A stretch of 64,000 bases of DNA from positions 124,001 to 188,000 of the forward strand of contig JAKMXF010000295.1 in assembly GCA_024704765.1 (NCBI GenBank), given 5' to 3'. The notes under the pieces were generated by a model that was given only the letters and a program-made list of their open reading frames with translations, had not been told where the DNA came from and made no database searches. The position numbers were made by a program, and so were the translations under genes. Position 1 is the stretch's first letter; each line of letters opens with the position of its first letter. Below, one piece after another: positions 49,070 to 59,477 of the stretch. The stretch comes from Oopsacas minuta. Lineage: Eukaryota; Porifera; Hexactinellida; Lyssacinosida; Leucopsacidae.

Positions 49070-49850
49070 TGACGATATTTACGTTTAAACACGTGATTAC
49101 CATCTCGAAAAGCCACTAAACGTAATCACCCATCATTGGATCTTTCCATCCTCCTATATTTCGTGCTCCCTTCTCTTGAATATCTTGGTGGATCCATTCA
49201 CCTTGTTCTTCACTTACTTCCCCGATAGGTCTAAAAATTTCCACATTGAATTGTGGTAATGTAATTTGAGTGACAATCTACAATCAATTTTTTCATAATT
49301 TTATACGAGTTCATTTACGAGATCTCTTAAACTCACAGAGGGAATATTTCTAAGCAACTCTTCTACTACTCTTCGAAATGTACACACCAAACATTTCTTC
49401 TCTAAAGTTGTCATTCTTGCTTCTAACTTATCTAATCAGCATTATTGTGGTCCTGTCAAGATCCCAGCTTGTACTTTTGCTATGGATAATCTGGGGTGCA
49501 TGGATAGTATATGCATAAACCGTATCTGATTGAAATCAAGAGCTTGGGCAAATCTGAGGCCATTCTACCATTCTGAAGGGATTGTATTGGATTTAAATTT
49601 CTTCGAAAGTCCGCTGACATAATTACAGTAATATAGTGCAGTTGAAACATGTAATCAAGAGAAATTGTTTTTACCTATTTTGGATTTAGCTGAACAACGC
49701 AGCTCAGATAAATTCCATCCCTGTAGACGAGTAGCCAGAAGTTTGGATTTGCCTTTGGAATTATCTCTTGCCAGATCATCTAAATCTTGTTAATTAATAA
49801 CATGCGTCCTCGATTCTGAACAAGGAGATATAAGTTATTTGATATATTTG
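49070..49850 (-). pseudogene. CACTA-like gene relic, diverged C-terminal half
   Basis: The minus strand retains family landmarks in order: near 49790-49720 a counterpart of LARDxxKxxxxLLATRLQGWNL; near 49630-49560 SGLSKKFKSNTIPSEWW; near 49460 ILTGPQ (compare IFDGPQIRQLV in copy 2); near 49320 RDLVNELV; and around 49230-49120 the EEQGEWIHQDIQ-like and GGWKDPMMGDY-like blocks. Multiple stops and frameshifts. It is clearly older than copies 2 and 3 and differs from the relic at 797-2477. Confidence 0.7.
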
Positions 49851-49913
49851 CTTCTTCCCAAAGTTCTTATAACTCATTATTTTAACCGTAGGGAATACAC
49901 TGTATATGTATAT

Positions 49914-50155
49914 ACAGGGTGGCTCCAAAGTTCTGATACCAATAACTTGTTGTTTTTTCAGCATGACCTACATCATTTATTTCTAAATACAATTAATGCA
50001 TACTATTAGGAAGAGATTGCCTATTCATGTTTCACTTTGACCACCCTTTTTTGAAATGACAGCCCTGAGTCTGTTCTGGAATCCTTCTACTGCGGAACGC
50101 AGAGTTTCTGGGGTATCTTCTCCCATTCTTGACACAAGGAATCTTTAGAGAGCTA
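49914..50155. mobile_element. Truncated maT end fragment
   Basis: Begins at CAGGGTGGCTCCAAAGTTCT after TA and matches 33004-33255 almost base for base, including the transposase C-terminus (GGAATCCTTCTACTGCGG). The match ends abruptly at AGAGAGCTAA, exactly where the hairpin at 50156 begins. The other end is missing. Confidence 0.88.
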
Positions 50156-50197
50156 AGGAATATTGTCTTATGCTAAACCATGTAAGACAATATTCCT
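50156..50197. repeat. Perfect 15-bp hairpin
   Basis: AGGAATATTGTCTTA, a 12-base loop, then TAAGACAATATTCCT. It stands precisely at the breakpoint of the truncated maT copy, so it may be a small insertion or a repair product. Confidence 0.75.
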
Positions 50198-50870
50198 CAG
50201 TCCCTTCTCCCGAAGTTTTCTTAGCTTTGTATCTACTATAGTGACTTCATGTCACCAAATGATTCGGTAGCCCGTAATTTATTCCCTTGCTCGGTGCCGG
50301 TGGGGTTTCCCCACCCTTCAACACTCTGATTGTGGGCCCCTAATCCTAAAGTAATACAGCAAATTTTTATTATTTCACTTGACAAATTTACTTCAGCAAT
50401 CACTTGACAATTTACTTCAGCAAATTTGCTTCAGCAATCACGAATTCCAGAAAGGGAGATATGGAATTCCGAGTTCTAGACCCTTACAAGGACATATTAT
50501 TTGTTTAGGAATTAATTCTTTTTATGTTTGGAAATTGAATGATTTCTTTATATATTTTCGCATAAATAGTGTATATAAAAATTTTCTCCCTCTCAATCGC
50601 GTTAATTTCATGAAGGGTTATTTTCTATAGTAAGGTCTTGTTAGAAATATCTGGTTAGTTGGGAACTCGGCTAAATGGTGACAAAAGGGCTGGAACTGTC
50701 CCGATTATGCGTTGTTGACTATATTTTTATAGTCGGGGATTAATTCGATTTTTTCCAAGTCATTATTCACAAACGAAGTGGTGCACACATATTGTATATT
50801 TTCCACTTTTCCATGTGGCACAAATATGAAAAGACTAATGAGTCACCAAGATGTACTGTAATCAATTCGA
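50198..50870. other. Gene-free stretch
   Basis: Includes a short degenerate tandem repeat of TTTACTTCAGCAA-like units near 50378-50435. No gene supported. Confidence 0.4.
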
Positions 50871-50879
50871 ATCAGGCTA

Positions 50880-51818
50880 CTAGGGTACCATAAGTTCCTT
50901 GCGCTTTAAATGCATCCAGATTAATAAGAATTTATGATCTCTTCCGAGACCAAGTTCTTCCTTAGTTTGTTCGACATATGGTTTTAGTACTTTCATTAAT
51001 AGGGATCTCGTTTCCTTTTCATTATAGCTTAGAAGAAATCCATCGGGAAAGGGAACGGTGGGAGAGATCTTGCTGTTTTTCCATGATAAATTATCTGAAA
51101 TGGTAACATTTACCACTTAGCGTTTCAGCCAGGGTTATCTTCATGCCTCTTTCATTGTTAGATCCTTTCTTTGCTACTTGTTTGGAATTAGTTCCCACCA
51201 TAGTTAAACTGCCAGTGGACACAAATTTTGACGGTGTCTGATCTACAGTTATAATGAGTTTATCAGGAATATTATGCAGAGCGACTGTTGTTACAATTTC
51301 GTTTAAAAATTGGTTTCTTACTTCATTCCAAAGGGCTCCCGTCGCTATAGGCCTAGGCGTTGTCACCATACGTCTGGACATAGTCATGCGAGCATACAGA
51401 GATTGTATCCAGCTGTTCGTGATTTTCAAGTCCAGATAACCTCCATGTCTCCCTAAGTTGCTTTTGATGATACCCATAAGCACTCCATGAACGGAATGTC
51501 GATCAACAGTTCCTCCAGCGATGCGAAGATTCGTAATGAAGGTTGTGAGTATCGTATCTAAATCATCATCTAATAACAATGGTCTCCCTCTCTTCGATGA
51601 AATTTGTATTAAGTCTGGGGTTATTTTCTCTTCAATCCAGCACGAAATTTCGACAACCAACCTCGCAAGGTACTTTCTGTCAAGTTGTGGGATCTATTTC
51701 TTGTATTGCTGTATAGCATTTGTTGTACCACTCGATTCGCACAAATTGGAATCCGTACTTTGTCTTTTTGTATAGCTGCAACTTTTCTTTTTTTCCCCTG
51801 ACACGATCTGCTGCTCAA
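50880..51818 (-). pseudogene. pogo-superfamily transposase relic, different from 9.3 kb
   Basis: Minus strand, three segments. From 51818: RVPICANRVVQQMLYSNTRN-like start and ESTLRGWLSKFRAGL. From 51660: SSKRGRPLLLDDDLD, AGGTVDRHSVHGVLMGII, then LHNIPDKLIITVDQTPSKFV, where VDQT holds the first catalytic Asp, and NSKQVAKKGSNNERGMKITL. From 51116: FPDGFLLSYNEKET and LMKVLKPYVEQTKEELGLGR followed by HKFLLIWMHLKRKEL, where the second-Asp motif (usually IFDxFKGQ) is damaged. The third Asp region is missing. One frameshift lies between the first two segments and another near 51116. No terminal repeats were identified. Confidence 0.75.
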
Positions 51819-51829
51819 TTACTTGACCA

Positions 51830-52390
51830 TACTGTTCTTTTGTTATCCCGCTATCTTCAGCAGAAGGAATCACAAGCTCATGAGAATCACTCCTATATTA
51901 TCATCATTTCTTTCAATCGAAAATAAGCTAAGATCGACTTTTCAGCCATTCAAATTGGTAGTATACTATTATAAAAACTTGATTAGGTATCCTAACTTGT
52001 TTGAACGAGGCAACAAATTTAGGATTATTGAGATCGTGAGAAATATTTATGAATATGAATAATGAAATATATTCCTGATAATTACACCAATTTATTATAG
52101 TCCTACATCAAGGATACGTAGCCTATTCTACGAAACAGCAGTCACTGCCATTGTCACTTTCAAAGGAAGCTTCTAGATAATGAGTTTCACTTTCCGAAGA
52201 GTATTCGTCAGCAACCTTTTCATTAAATATTTCTTGCAAATATATTTCGTAGAATCAACATATTCCATGTAATTATCTTCAAGAAATCTACAAGCGAATA
52301 CCTATTCCTTTAGGATGTGTAGTGCTTCTGGTCTGCTCCATCAGACTGTAATAGAAATAGGTATTTCCAGACCACCTTGCAAAAGCGCAG
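51830..52390. other. Gene-free stretch
   Basis: No intact feature. Minus-strand traces between 52390 and 52150 may continue the relic at 52396-52590. Confidence 0.4.
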
Positions 52391-52395
52391 AACTT

Positions 52396-52590
52396 CTAGG
52401 CTTCACAAAGATGATATTCCCGAAATACAAGCTCCATTTTTAGTGCGTACCAAAAATAATGACTGATCTCTCTTGGAATATACCCAACCGTCGTTATAGA
52501 CAACTTCCCAAGTAATTTTGTTTGTTCAGCCACTGCAAAACTTATCATAAATATGGTTATTCTCCTGTTTGAAACAATGTCTTGTCCCAA
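52396..52590 (-). pseudogene. Unidentified repeated-family fragment with GYIPREIS motif
   Basis: The frame contains AVAEQTKLLGKLSITTVGYI and PREISHYFWYALK. I recall similar ..GH-x-PREIS.. followed by a GGLEI segment in repetitive uncharacterised invertebrate proteins. A GLEIPIS-like stretch is indeed readable in another frame around 52372-52350. Function unknown; it could equally be a chance resemblance. Confidence 0.3.
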
Positions 52591-53040
52591 AATAGTTTTT
52601 CAGTCCACTTGATAGACATGGTATCCTCTCGAACCAGTCACGCTTCGGAAACATGTAAATTAGGAGTTTGCCCATTCATGTATAAATTTGCTAAGTACTA
52701 TAAATTGCGGGAAATTAACGTCATGGAGCGTTAATTTTCAATAGTAAGCTAATACTAAAGAGCAATATTATTCAATTTTTCAGTTCCAGAGTCGTTTAGC
52801 ATTAAATAAGTTTACTATTCTGAATTACCTTTAAAATTTATAATTAATAGAGAATATTAAAATATAACAACAGTGCTGCATCTATGTTCTGCTCATGTAA
52901 TGCACTGCATTAGTTACAATTTAGACAAAGAATTTAAAATAGATAAAAGAATAAAAGAAGAATTTACATGTATTTGGTCGCATCTTGAACAGTAATAATA
53001 TTCATGAAATTTACCATCTATTTAATTATTATGTTATGTT

Positions 53041-54480
53041 TTGTGTTCTGAAAAACAATTTGTTGTTCTTCAAAATAAAGTAGTTGAATTAAAACTGTGT
53101 ATTAAGGGAGAGGTTGTATTTAGTAATGAATTTCCAGAAGATTTCGAAGAGGATAATTTTGCAAAAGAAAATGGCTTAACTTATAGACAGAAGTCACCAT
53201 TCGGTAAGCATTTGAACAAATTTATAATAATACTCTACCTACCATAATAAATAATGAAAAGAAATATAAGGTTAATGAAATTAGTATTTGTCATCATCTA
53301 AAAATAATTGAGTCTGTTTTAATATACTACATGCCACTATTACCTTTATGGAGTGGAATAATCCTGTCTACTATTGACCCAGCTAGTCATATTTGAACCG
53401 ATAGTAATGCTAGTGAAGAAAATTGGGTTAGAATTGTGAAACATAGCATTTACAATTCAGATGACCAATTGAGAGGAGCAGATTACATAAGAACTATATA
53501 TAAATATTGATGATAAGATTGCTGCTTTAAAATTCGTTTCACCCCGTTTGTACACAAAGTATTTAAACTAAAAAGAAAATTACTAGTTGAAAACGAAGAA
53601 GATTGTAAGGAGGAGTGGTCTAAAAGGAAAAAGAGTAAAATAAGTTATGTTAACAATTCTAAAGATAGCGTTAGTGGAGTTTTCGAAAGTATATTACCGA
53701 ATAAAGAAGTTGTAACATGTCCCAGTCTAGTAATCAGCAAATTATTAATAATTCTAGTTTGCCTGTTAGTATTAAATTGGAAACAATTGTGTTACCTGAT
53801 AGTAAAAATAATATTTCACAATCTAAAGATGTAGAAATAATTATAGACTGGATGTCATATAAATGGCTTCTTTAGATTGTAAGTTACATAAATTTAATCT
53901 CCCACTTATAGAGAACAAAAGGTATTATGTAAAAGATTATGTTTAAATTTATATAATTCTATAGATTGTTCTAGAAGTCCTGAGAATTCAAATCTAAGAA
54001 ATTATATTCCATCTAAGATGCTGCATATTCTTGGAGATGGAAATTGTTTATTTTCTTCTCTCTCATATTGTTTCACGGTAGTATTGACAATTTCTATAAA
54101 AAATTGTTCTTTAATTGTAGAAAATATGGTTGGAAATTTGAAGGAAGCTGTAATAAGTGTATTTTGCAACAAATTTCCACAAACTGTAATTAATGATAGG
54201 AATGTTAACGATTACATAATTAAATCTAAAATGACCAATGACTCAACATAGGGAACTGATGTTGAGTTATTCGTACCAGCACTGTTGTTACAAACAGATA
54301 TTTGTGTTTTACTTCAGATATGGGAAATAAATGGATGCTATTTTCTGTGGAGTGGTAAAAAATTGATCGATACGCTAGAGTCACCACCTATTAACCCATT
54401 TGGATCAATATATATAAATCATAACGGAGTTCATTAAGAGCCAATTGCAAAGGTAGATTTAGCTAAGTTTAAGTAATAAA
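53041..54480 (+). pseudogene. OTU-domain transposon protein, decayed
   Basis: Readable plus-strand pieces: PLLPLWSGIILSTID, then a stop, SNASEENWVRIVKHSIYNSD and LRGADYIRTIYK (about 53335-53510). From 54018 comes HILGDGNCLFSSLSYCF, the catalytic DGNC-L-F/S motif of OTU cysteine proteases. After a stop, GTDVELFVPALLLQTDICVL follows (54253 on), then IYINHNGVH near 54410, the His-containing end of the domain. The N-terminal SNA-x-ENW-x-IVK block is known to me from repetitive invertebrate genes that also carry OTU domains. OTU proteins cleave ubiquitin chains; here the gene is broken by many stops. The host element type is unresolved. Confidence 0.65.
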
Positions 54481-54675
54481 TACTTCCTAATAATTCAATT
54501 ATTATATTAGTACATGTAGTCATAATTAACTGATGCCTGAAGTATATTACCTAATTTATTTGTGCAACTAATTTCGGCAATTGGCTGCAACATATACATT
54601 AATAGTAGCCAAGTGAAACAAAAATATTTCGGATCTTTTATCGATAATTGTTATGAATTAAATACGATATAACTC

Positions 54676-54877
54676 CGATAAGACGTACCCCTCGGGGGGA
54701 AAATATAAGTATAAATAAACGAAGTACGTCTTATCCGAATCTTTTCTTATACAATTAGTACAAGAATTGATAATCTGTTCTAGATTATTAATTCTTGTAC
54801 CAATTGTACAAATAATAAAATTTCCATACAGTAGAAGTCATACTAACCGAGTTCTATTGTATGTGAATTTTATTATT
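54676..54877. repeat. Three consecutive hairpins
   Basis: Hairpin 1: CGATAAGACGTAC (54676-54688) with GTACGTCTTATC (54724-54735). Hairpin 2: 25-base arms at 54751-54775 and 54783-54807, two mismatches, 7-base loop. Hairpin 3: 26-base arms at 54811-54836 and 54852-54877, three mismatches, 15-base loop. The stems share no sequence with one another. The end motif CAGTAGAA / TTCTATTG in hairpin 3 recalls pogo-type ends. Confidence 0.75.
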
Positions 54878-54879
54878 TG

Positions 54880-55280
54880 TTAAACTAGTTAAATGCACAA
54901 AGCCAATCAGTATTGTGCGATATATAATAGGAAGAAGTTTAGAATGAGGAACCAGTAGTATAATTTTAAACTACACCTTTGTATCCATAAACTGGAATTA
55001 TTCCTAAATTGTATTATTAAAGGGATCTTGTACAAGTACGAGACATACTCTGAATAGGGAATCTAGAATCAGAACCTAAGGAATCTGTAGTTGATAATTT
55101 TACTTCATATATTACTTATATGTCAGTATTCATTTATTGGGTGGAATAATATTCAATGCCATGCTTAACGTATAATTAAGTAACAAATAAGAAATCTGAA
55201 TTTTCAACTGCGCTCATCTTAGTAACCAGTCTCGTATATTAGAATTTAACAATATTCAAATTTAGTAACAGTCATCGAAT
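54880..55280. other. Gene-free AT-rich stretch
   Basis: No supported feature. Confidence 0.4.
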
Positions 55281-55287
55281 TAGTATT

Positions 55288-55335
55288 TTATACGGATTAC
55301 CGACAATTCGCACCTAATTTGATCGGTCAATTGAT
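55288..55335. repeat. Inverted repeat partner of 59478-59548
   Basis: Contains TACGGATTACCGACAATTCG and TTTGATCGGTCAATT. The reverse complement of 59478-59548 carries the same two blocks, with an additional TTCGCACC unit between them. The pair flanks the region with the MULE palindrome. Confidence 0.65.
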
Positions 55336-55339
55336 TCCG

Positions 55340-56020
55340 AATATGATTTTTAGCATTGTATGATCAGTTTTTGTTGTTATTTATGTACATAAAGTAAAGA
55401 AATTTCAAAAAGTTCGTATACTTTTAACGGCTACAGAGGTAATCGAGTGTTCGAATAGCATATCGTGAATATTCGACTTAGAGAGTGACTTTCAAAATAT
55501 ACATGGGATACTTATTAATACATAAGACAAATTACCGGTTGATTAGGAGTAACCTAGGCGCCCGAAAGGTGCCTATTAAGGACGCTTCGTGTCCGCAACC
55601 GCGTACTGCAAGGAAGAGTAGCTTACTTGTATATATTGAATTTTTGAACTATACAAGTAGTAAAGTATGGATTCCACAATCTGTGATCAAAGAATTTATC
55701 CATACATTTGAAGAAAATGTAAATAAAATCATTCCGGATTTATCATAATATAATTTGAAGCTGTTCTTCTATGGAAAATCTTTCTTATATTTCCCCACAT
55801 TGAGCTGACCTAACTCAAAATTGCCACTTAAATTCCTTTAATAACACGGTGGACTCCGCTTAATAGACCCACCGGTTAATTTGGCCAACACCTTTATCCA
55901 ATAAATATAGGTGATAATTTCATCTCTGGATGGGTACTGTTTCGGTTAAGTAAACTAGCCTTCCACTTTTAAATATTGGCCTTGCTGGGATAGATCGGAA
56001 TGATATCTGTAACAGATATT
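55340..56020. other. Gene-free stretch
   Basis: An 87-codon frame at 55485 has no recognised motif. Nothing else supported. Confidence 0.4.
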
Positions 56021-56022
56021 TT

Positions 56023-56124
56023 GTTCATTTAACTTATAATCATGATATTACGTAGGTCATGATTAAATGAACTTCATACCACCCTATCCTTAGAAGTACT
56101 TCTAAAGATAGGGTGGTATGAAGT
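56023..56124. repeat. Nested palindromes, including a 54-base near-perfect one
   Basis: GTTCATTTAA (56023-56032) pairs with TTAAATGAAC (56063-56072). Immediately after, ACTTCATACCACCCTATC (56071-56088) pairs perfectly with 56107-56124, and the loop contains the 16-base palindrome TTAGAAGTACTTCTAA. Only one position breaks symmetry over 54 bases, suggesting a cruciform-forming site or a tiny foldback element. Confidence 0.75.
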
Positions 56125-56224
56125 CTAGTTATACCCCTACACAATTATCCTACAAAATACTGAATAAAAATAATATATATAATAGAGTCGTGTTGTAAAT
56201 AGTGTTGTAGGGGAAAGATCAAGA

Positions 56225-56278
56225 GAGGTGCAGCTACCGCATCATAACCACTGTCTTCTTCCATGGTAGCTGCACCTC
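56225..56278. repeat. Hairpin with 14-bp stem
   Basis: GAGGTGCAGCTACC (56225-56238) and GGTAGCTGCACCTC (56265-56278), perfect, 26-base loop. It stands just outside the left arm of the MULE palindrome. Confidence 0.75.
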
Positions 56279-56305
56279 AATGGAGATGATAGAGGAGAGG
56301 AGAAG

Positions 56306-59037
56306 AGTGGAGTGAGAAGAGAAAGAGATGTGACGCATTGGTTGTGTGAGCAAAGAGGGGTCTGCAAAGCTAGAGTTCATACCAAAGGGATGGTGATAGT
56401 CAAGCGCACGAATGAGCACTTCCATGGGCCTGACGAGCAGGCAGCGGGCTGTTGTGAAGCGAAGGCAGGCATGAAGAGGAAAGCACGAGAGTCCCAGGAT
56501 AGCACATACCACATAGTGGGCGAGAGTTTGCAAACAGCATCAGAGGGTACTGCTGCTAAACTCCCCAAACTGGACAGCCTGAAGCAGACGATACAACGCC
56601 AGCGTACTAGTGTACTTGCAGCTCCAGCACAGCCTACTCTAGCAGAGCTAGCTCTACCAGCAGTCTACCAGCAAACAGCCAAGGAAGAACAGTTCTTACT
56701 CTACGACTCTGGTGCAGACGATGTACACAGATTCCTCATCTTCGCGACGCAACACAACCTCGGGATGCTGCAGCGAAGCAAGATCCGGCTAGCTGATGCA
56801 CCTTCAAGACGGCACCTCCCTCTTCACCCAGGTGTGTGTGGTGCATGGACTCTGTGTAGGAGATGATCCTATGGAGACCGATCATCTGTTACCGAGCCTG
56901 TTCGTGCTACTACCCAACAAGACGGAGGCTGCCTTCCTGAGGATGTGGGAACAGATCCGCCTACTCTGTCCACTTGCCCAGCCTCAACAGATGCTCCTGG
57001 ACTTTGAAAAGGGCGCGATTACCAGCCTTGAGCCTAACACAGTAGTGAAGTGCTGCTTCTTCCACCTCACACAGAATATCTGGCGATATGTGCAGTCTAC
57101 CTACACACATGACGAAGAGTTGGCTATGCGCATCCGGAGAATACCAACCCTTGCTTTTGCCCGACCAGCAGACGTACCCGATCTGTTTGATCAAGTTGCA
57201 ATGGACCTCCCCCTACGCCTGAGGTAGGCGAACTAGTCGACTACTTTGAGAGGACGTATATCGGCCGCACAGGTGCCAGCGGATACCATGTAGCGGCGAC
57301 GTACCCTATTCACCTGTGGAACAACCACATCGGCACGCCCTTAGGACTCCCCTCGTACAACCAACACCGTAGAGGCATGGCACCGCAGCTTCAATGCCAC
57401 TGTCGACTGCCATCACCCTACCATATGGAAGTTTATCCTATCCCTCAAGCGTTAGTAGGGCCTAGAGGAGGTGCGGCATACTAACTACCTTGTTGGCAAA
57501 CCAGCAACCAAGCGGAGGCGGTCCCAACAGAATGAGGAAGAGTTGAAGACTCTAGTTCGTGAATATTATTCTCCAGATCGTTCTAAAATGGAATTCTTGC
57601 AGGGTGTAGTACATCATTTCAGTTTGGGAGCCGATTAACATGCTAATCAAAGCATTATTTCTAATCAATGTATTTCAGGGCTAGATAATACTTTGATTAA
57701 CATGTTAATCGGCTCCCAAACTGAAATGATGTACTACACCCTGCAAGAATTCCATTTTAGAACGATCTGGAGAATAATATTCACGAACTAGAGTCTTCAA
57801 CTCTTCCTCATTCTGTTGGGACCGCCTCCGCTTGGTTGCTGGTTTGCCAACAAGGTAGTTAGTATGCCGCACCTCCACTAGGCCCTACTAACGCTTGAGG
57901 GATAGGATAAACTTCCATATGGTAGGGTGATGGCAGTCGACAGTGGCATTGAAGCTGCGGTGCCATGCCTCTACGGTGTTGGTTGTACGAGGGGAGTCCT
58001 AAGGGCGTGCCGATGTGGTTGTTCCACAGGTGAATAGGGTACGTCGCCGCTACATGGTATCCGCTGGCACCTGTGCGGCCGATATACGTCCTCTCAAAGT
58101 AGTCGACTAGTTCGCCTACCTCAGGCGTAGGGGGAGGTCCATTGCAACTTGATCAAACAGATCGGGTACGTCTGCTGGTCGGGCAAAAGCAAGGGTTGGT
58201 ATTCTCCGGATGCGCATAGCCAACTCTTCGTCATGTGTGTAGGTAGACTGCACATATCGCCAGATATTCTGTGTGAGGTGGAAGAAGCAGCACTTCACTA
58301 CTGTGTTAGGCTCAAGGCTGGTAATCGCGCCCTTTTCAAAGTCCAGGAGCATCTGTTGAGGCTGGGCAAGTGGACAGAGTAGGCGGATCTGTTCCCACAT
58401 CCTCAGGAAGGCAGCCTCCGTCTTGTTGGGTAGTAGCACGAACAGGCTCGGTAACAGATGATCGGTCTCCATAGGATCATCTCCTACACAGAGTCCATGC
58501 ACCACACACACCTGGGTGAAGAGGGAGGTGCCGTCTTGAAGGTGCATCAGCTAGCCGGATCTTGCTTCGCTGCAGCATCCCGAGGTTGTGTTGCGTCGCG
58601 AAGATGAGGAATCTGTGTACATCGTCTGCACCAGAGTCGTAGAGTAAGAACTGTTCTTCCTTGGCTGTTTGCTGGTAGACTGCTGGTAGAGCTAGCTCTG
58701 CTAGAGTAGGCTGTGCTGGAGCTGCAAGTACACTAGTACGCTGGCGTTGTATCGTCTGCTTCAGGCTGTCCAGTTTGGGGAGTTTAGCAGCAGTACCCTC
58801 TGATGCTGTTTGCAAACTCTCGCCCACTATGTGGTATGTGCTATCCTGGGACTCTCGTGCTTTCCTCTTCATGCCTGCCTTCGCTTCACAACAGCCCGCT
58901 GCCTGCTCGTCAGGCCCATGGAAGTGCTCATTCGTGCGCTTGACTATCACCATCCCTTTGGTATGAACTCTAGCTTTGCAGACCCCTCTTTGCTCACACA
59001 ACCAATGCGTCACATCTCCAATTCTCCTCTGCACTCC
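56306..59037. repeat. 2.7-kb near-perfect palindrome of MULE sequence
   Basis: Arms 56306-57658 and 57685-59037 (about 1353 bp each) are reverse complements around a 26-base centre (axis near 57671.5). Conceptual proteins from both arms are identical over most of their length. Visible differences include one base near 57475 (CCTAGAGG against CCTAGTGG) and mismatches close to the centre and at the outer ends. GC content is far above the surroundings. Confidence 0.93.
56318..57645 (+). pseudogene. FLYWCH/MULE transposase copy in the left arm, 5' truncated
   Basis: The readable protein starts inside a FLYWCH-like zinc finger (THWLCEQRGVCKARVHTKG with the His pair in NEHFHG), whose first half is missing in this arm. 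After a Lys/Arg-rich linker comes ADDVHRFLIFATQHNLGMLQ and KIRLAD, the start of the MULE catalytic motif (usually ADGTF). A one-base loss shifts the frame there and a second loss follows within about 25 bases. From 56796 the frame continues with VLLPNKTEAAFLRMWEQI, MLLDFEKGAI (second Asp) and VKCCFFHLTQNIWRYVQ, the MULE C/H block. Further stops follow to 57645. The same lesions occur in the other arm. MULE enzymes would act on long TIRs; none can be defined here. Confidence 0.88.
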
Positions 59038-59124
59038 AAACATATATCCATTCTCAGGCAGCTTATCTCCTCCTCTTTGTGACTTGATCAGCCTAAAGGT
59101 CGGCTGATCAAGAGGCTCCGCCAT
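57690..59124 (-). pseudogene. FLYWCH/MULE transposase copy in the right arm, with full N terminus
   Basis: The ATG at 59124 (MAEPLDQPTFRLIKSQRGGD, then KLPENGYMFGVQRR) supplies the complete FLYWCH finger that the left arm lacks. From 59010 downward it duplicates the left arm: same finger, linker and FLIFATQHNLGMLQ block, the same two single-base losses at the first catalytic motif, and the same MLLDFEKGAI and CCFFHLTQNIW blocks. It also shares stops such as the one after SLKR near 57890. Because the lesions are shared, the gene was dead before it was inverted and duplicated. The homology of the two arms ends at 59037, upstream of the start codon. Confidence 0.88.
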
Positions 59125-59129
59125 CAAAG

Positions 59130-59470
59130 ATTGTTAAATTTCAAAGACACATGTAATATGTAATATTGAGAAAACGAATCTGAGTTTGGACTGGATCATT
59201 TTCTATTTATGTCGAGGTTGCAAATATCACAGGTGATCATATCCTGTTTACTACATTCCTCTTACCAAGTATAGCCCTGAGAGCATTTACTTCGTGCGTG
59301 TTTACTTAATACTTATTATAGCAATCTTTGGAATTCATATCATTAAATGGATTCATGGAATCATGTCATCTATAATTAGAACTATCTATCCAATTATGAC
59401 TTTCCGTGTGCAGGTATAATTATTAGAAAATTGATAATTTATGTGTACTTAGATTAAATTTATTAACTAA
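59130..59470. other. Gene-free AT-rich stretch
   Basis: Nothing supported; composition drops back to AT-rich right after the MULE start codon. Confidence 0.45.
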
Positions 59471-59477
59471 TCTCATA

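Noticed and set aside
50378-50435. CRISPR-like direct repeats
   Set aside because: A few degenerate TTTACTTCAGCAA units without regular spacers, in a eukaryotic context; simple tandem duplication.
56961-57194. Frames antisense to the MULE gene in both arms (also 58149-58382, 58775-58966)
   Set aside because: They are shadows of the MULE coding sequence; the sense frames carry the conserved motifs.
56306-59037. Palindrome as a simple assembly or read-through artefact
   Set aside because: Not fully excluded, but mismatches near the centre, a base difference near 57475 and unequal outer ends are not expected from a folded-back read, so it is reported as real.
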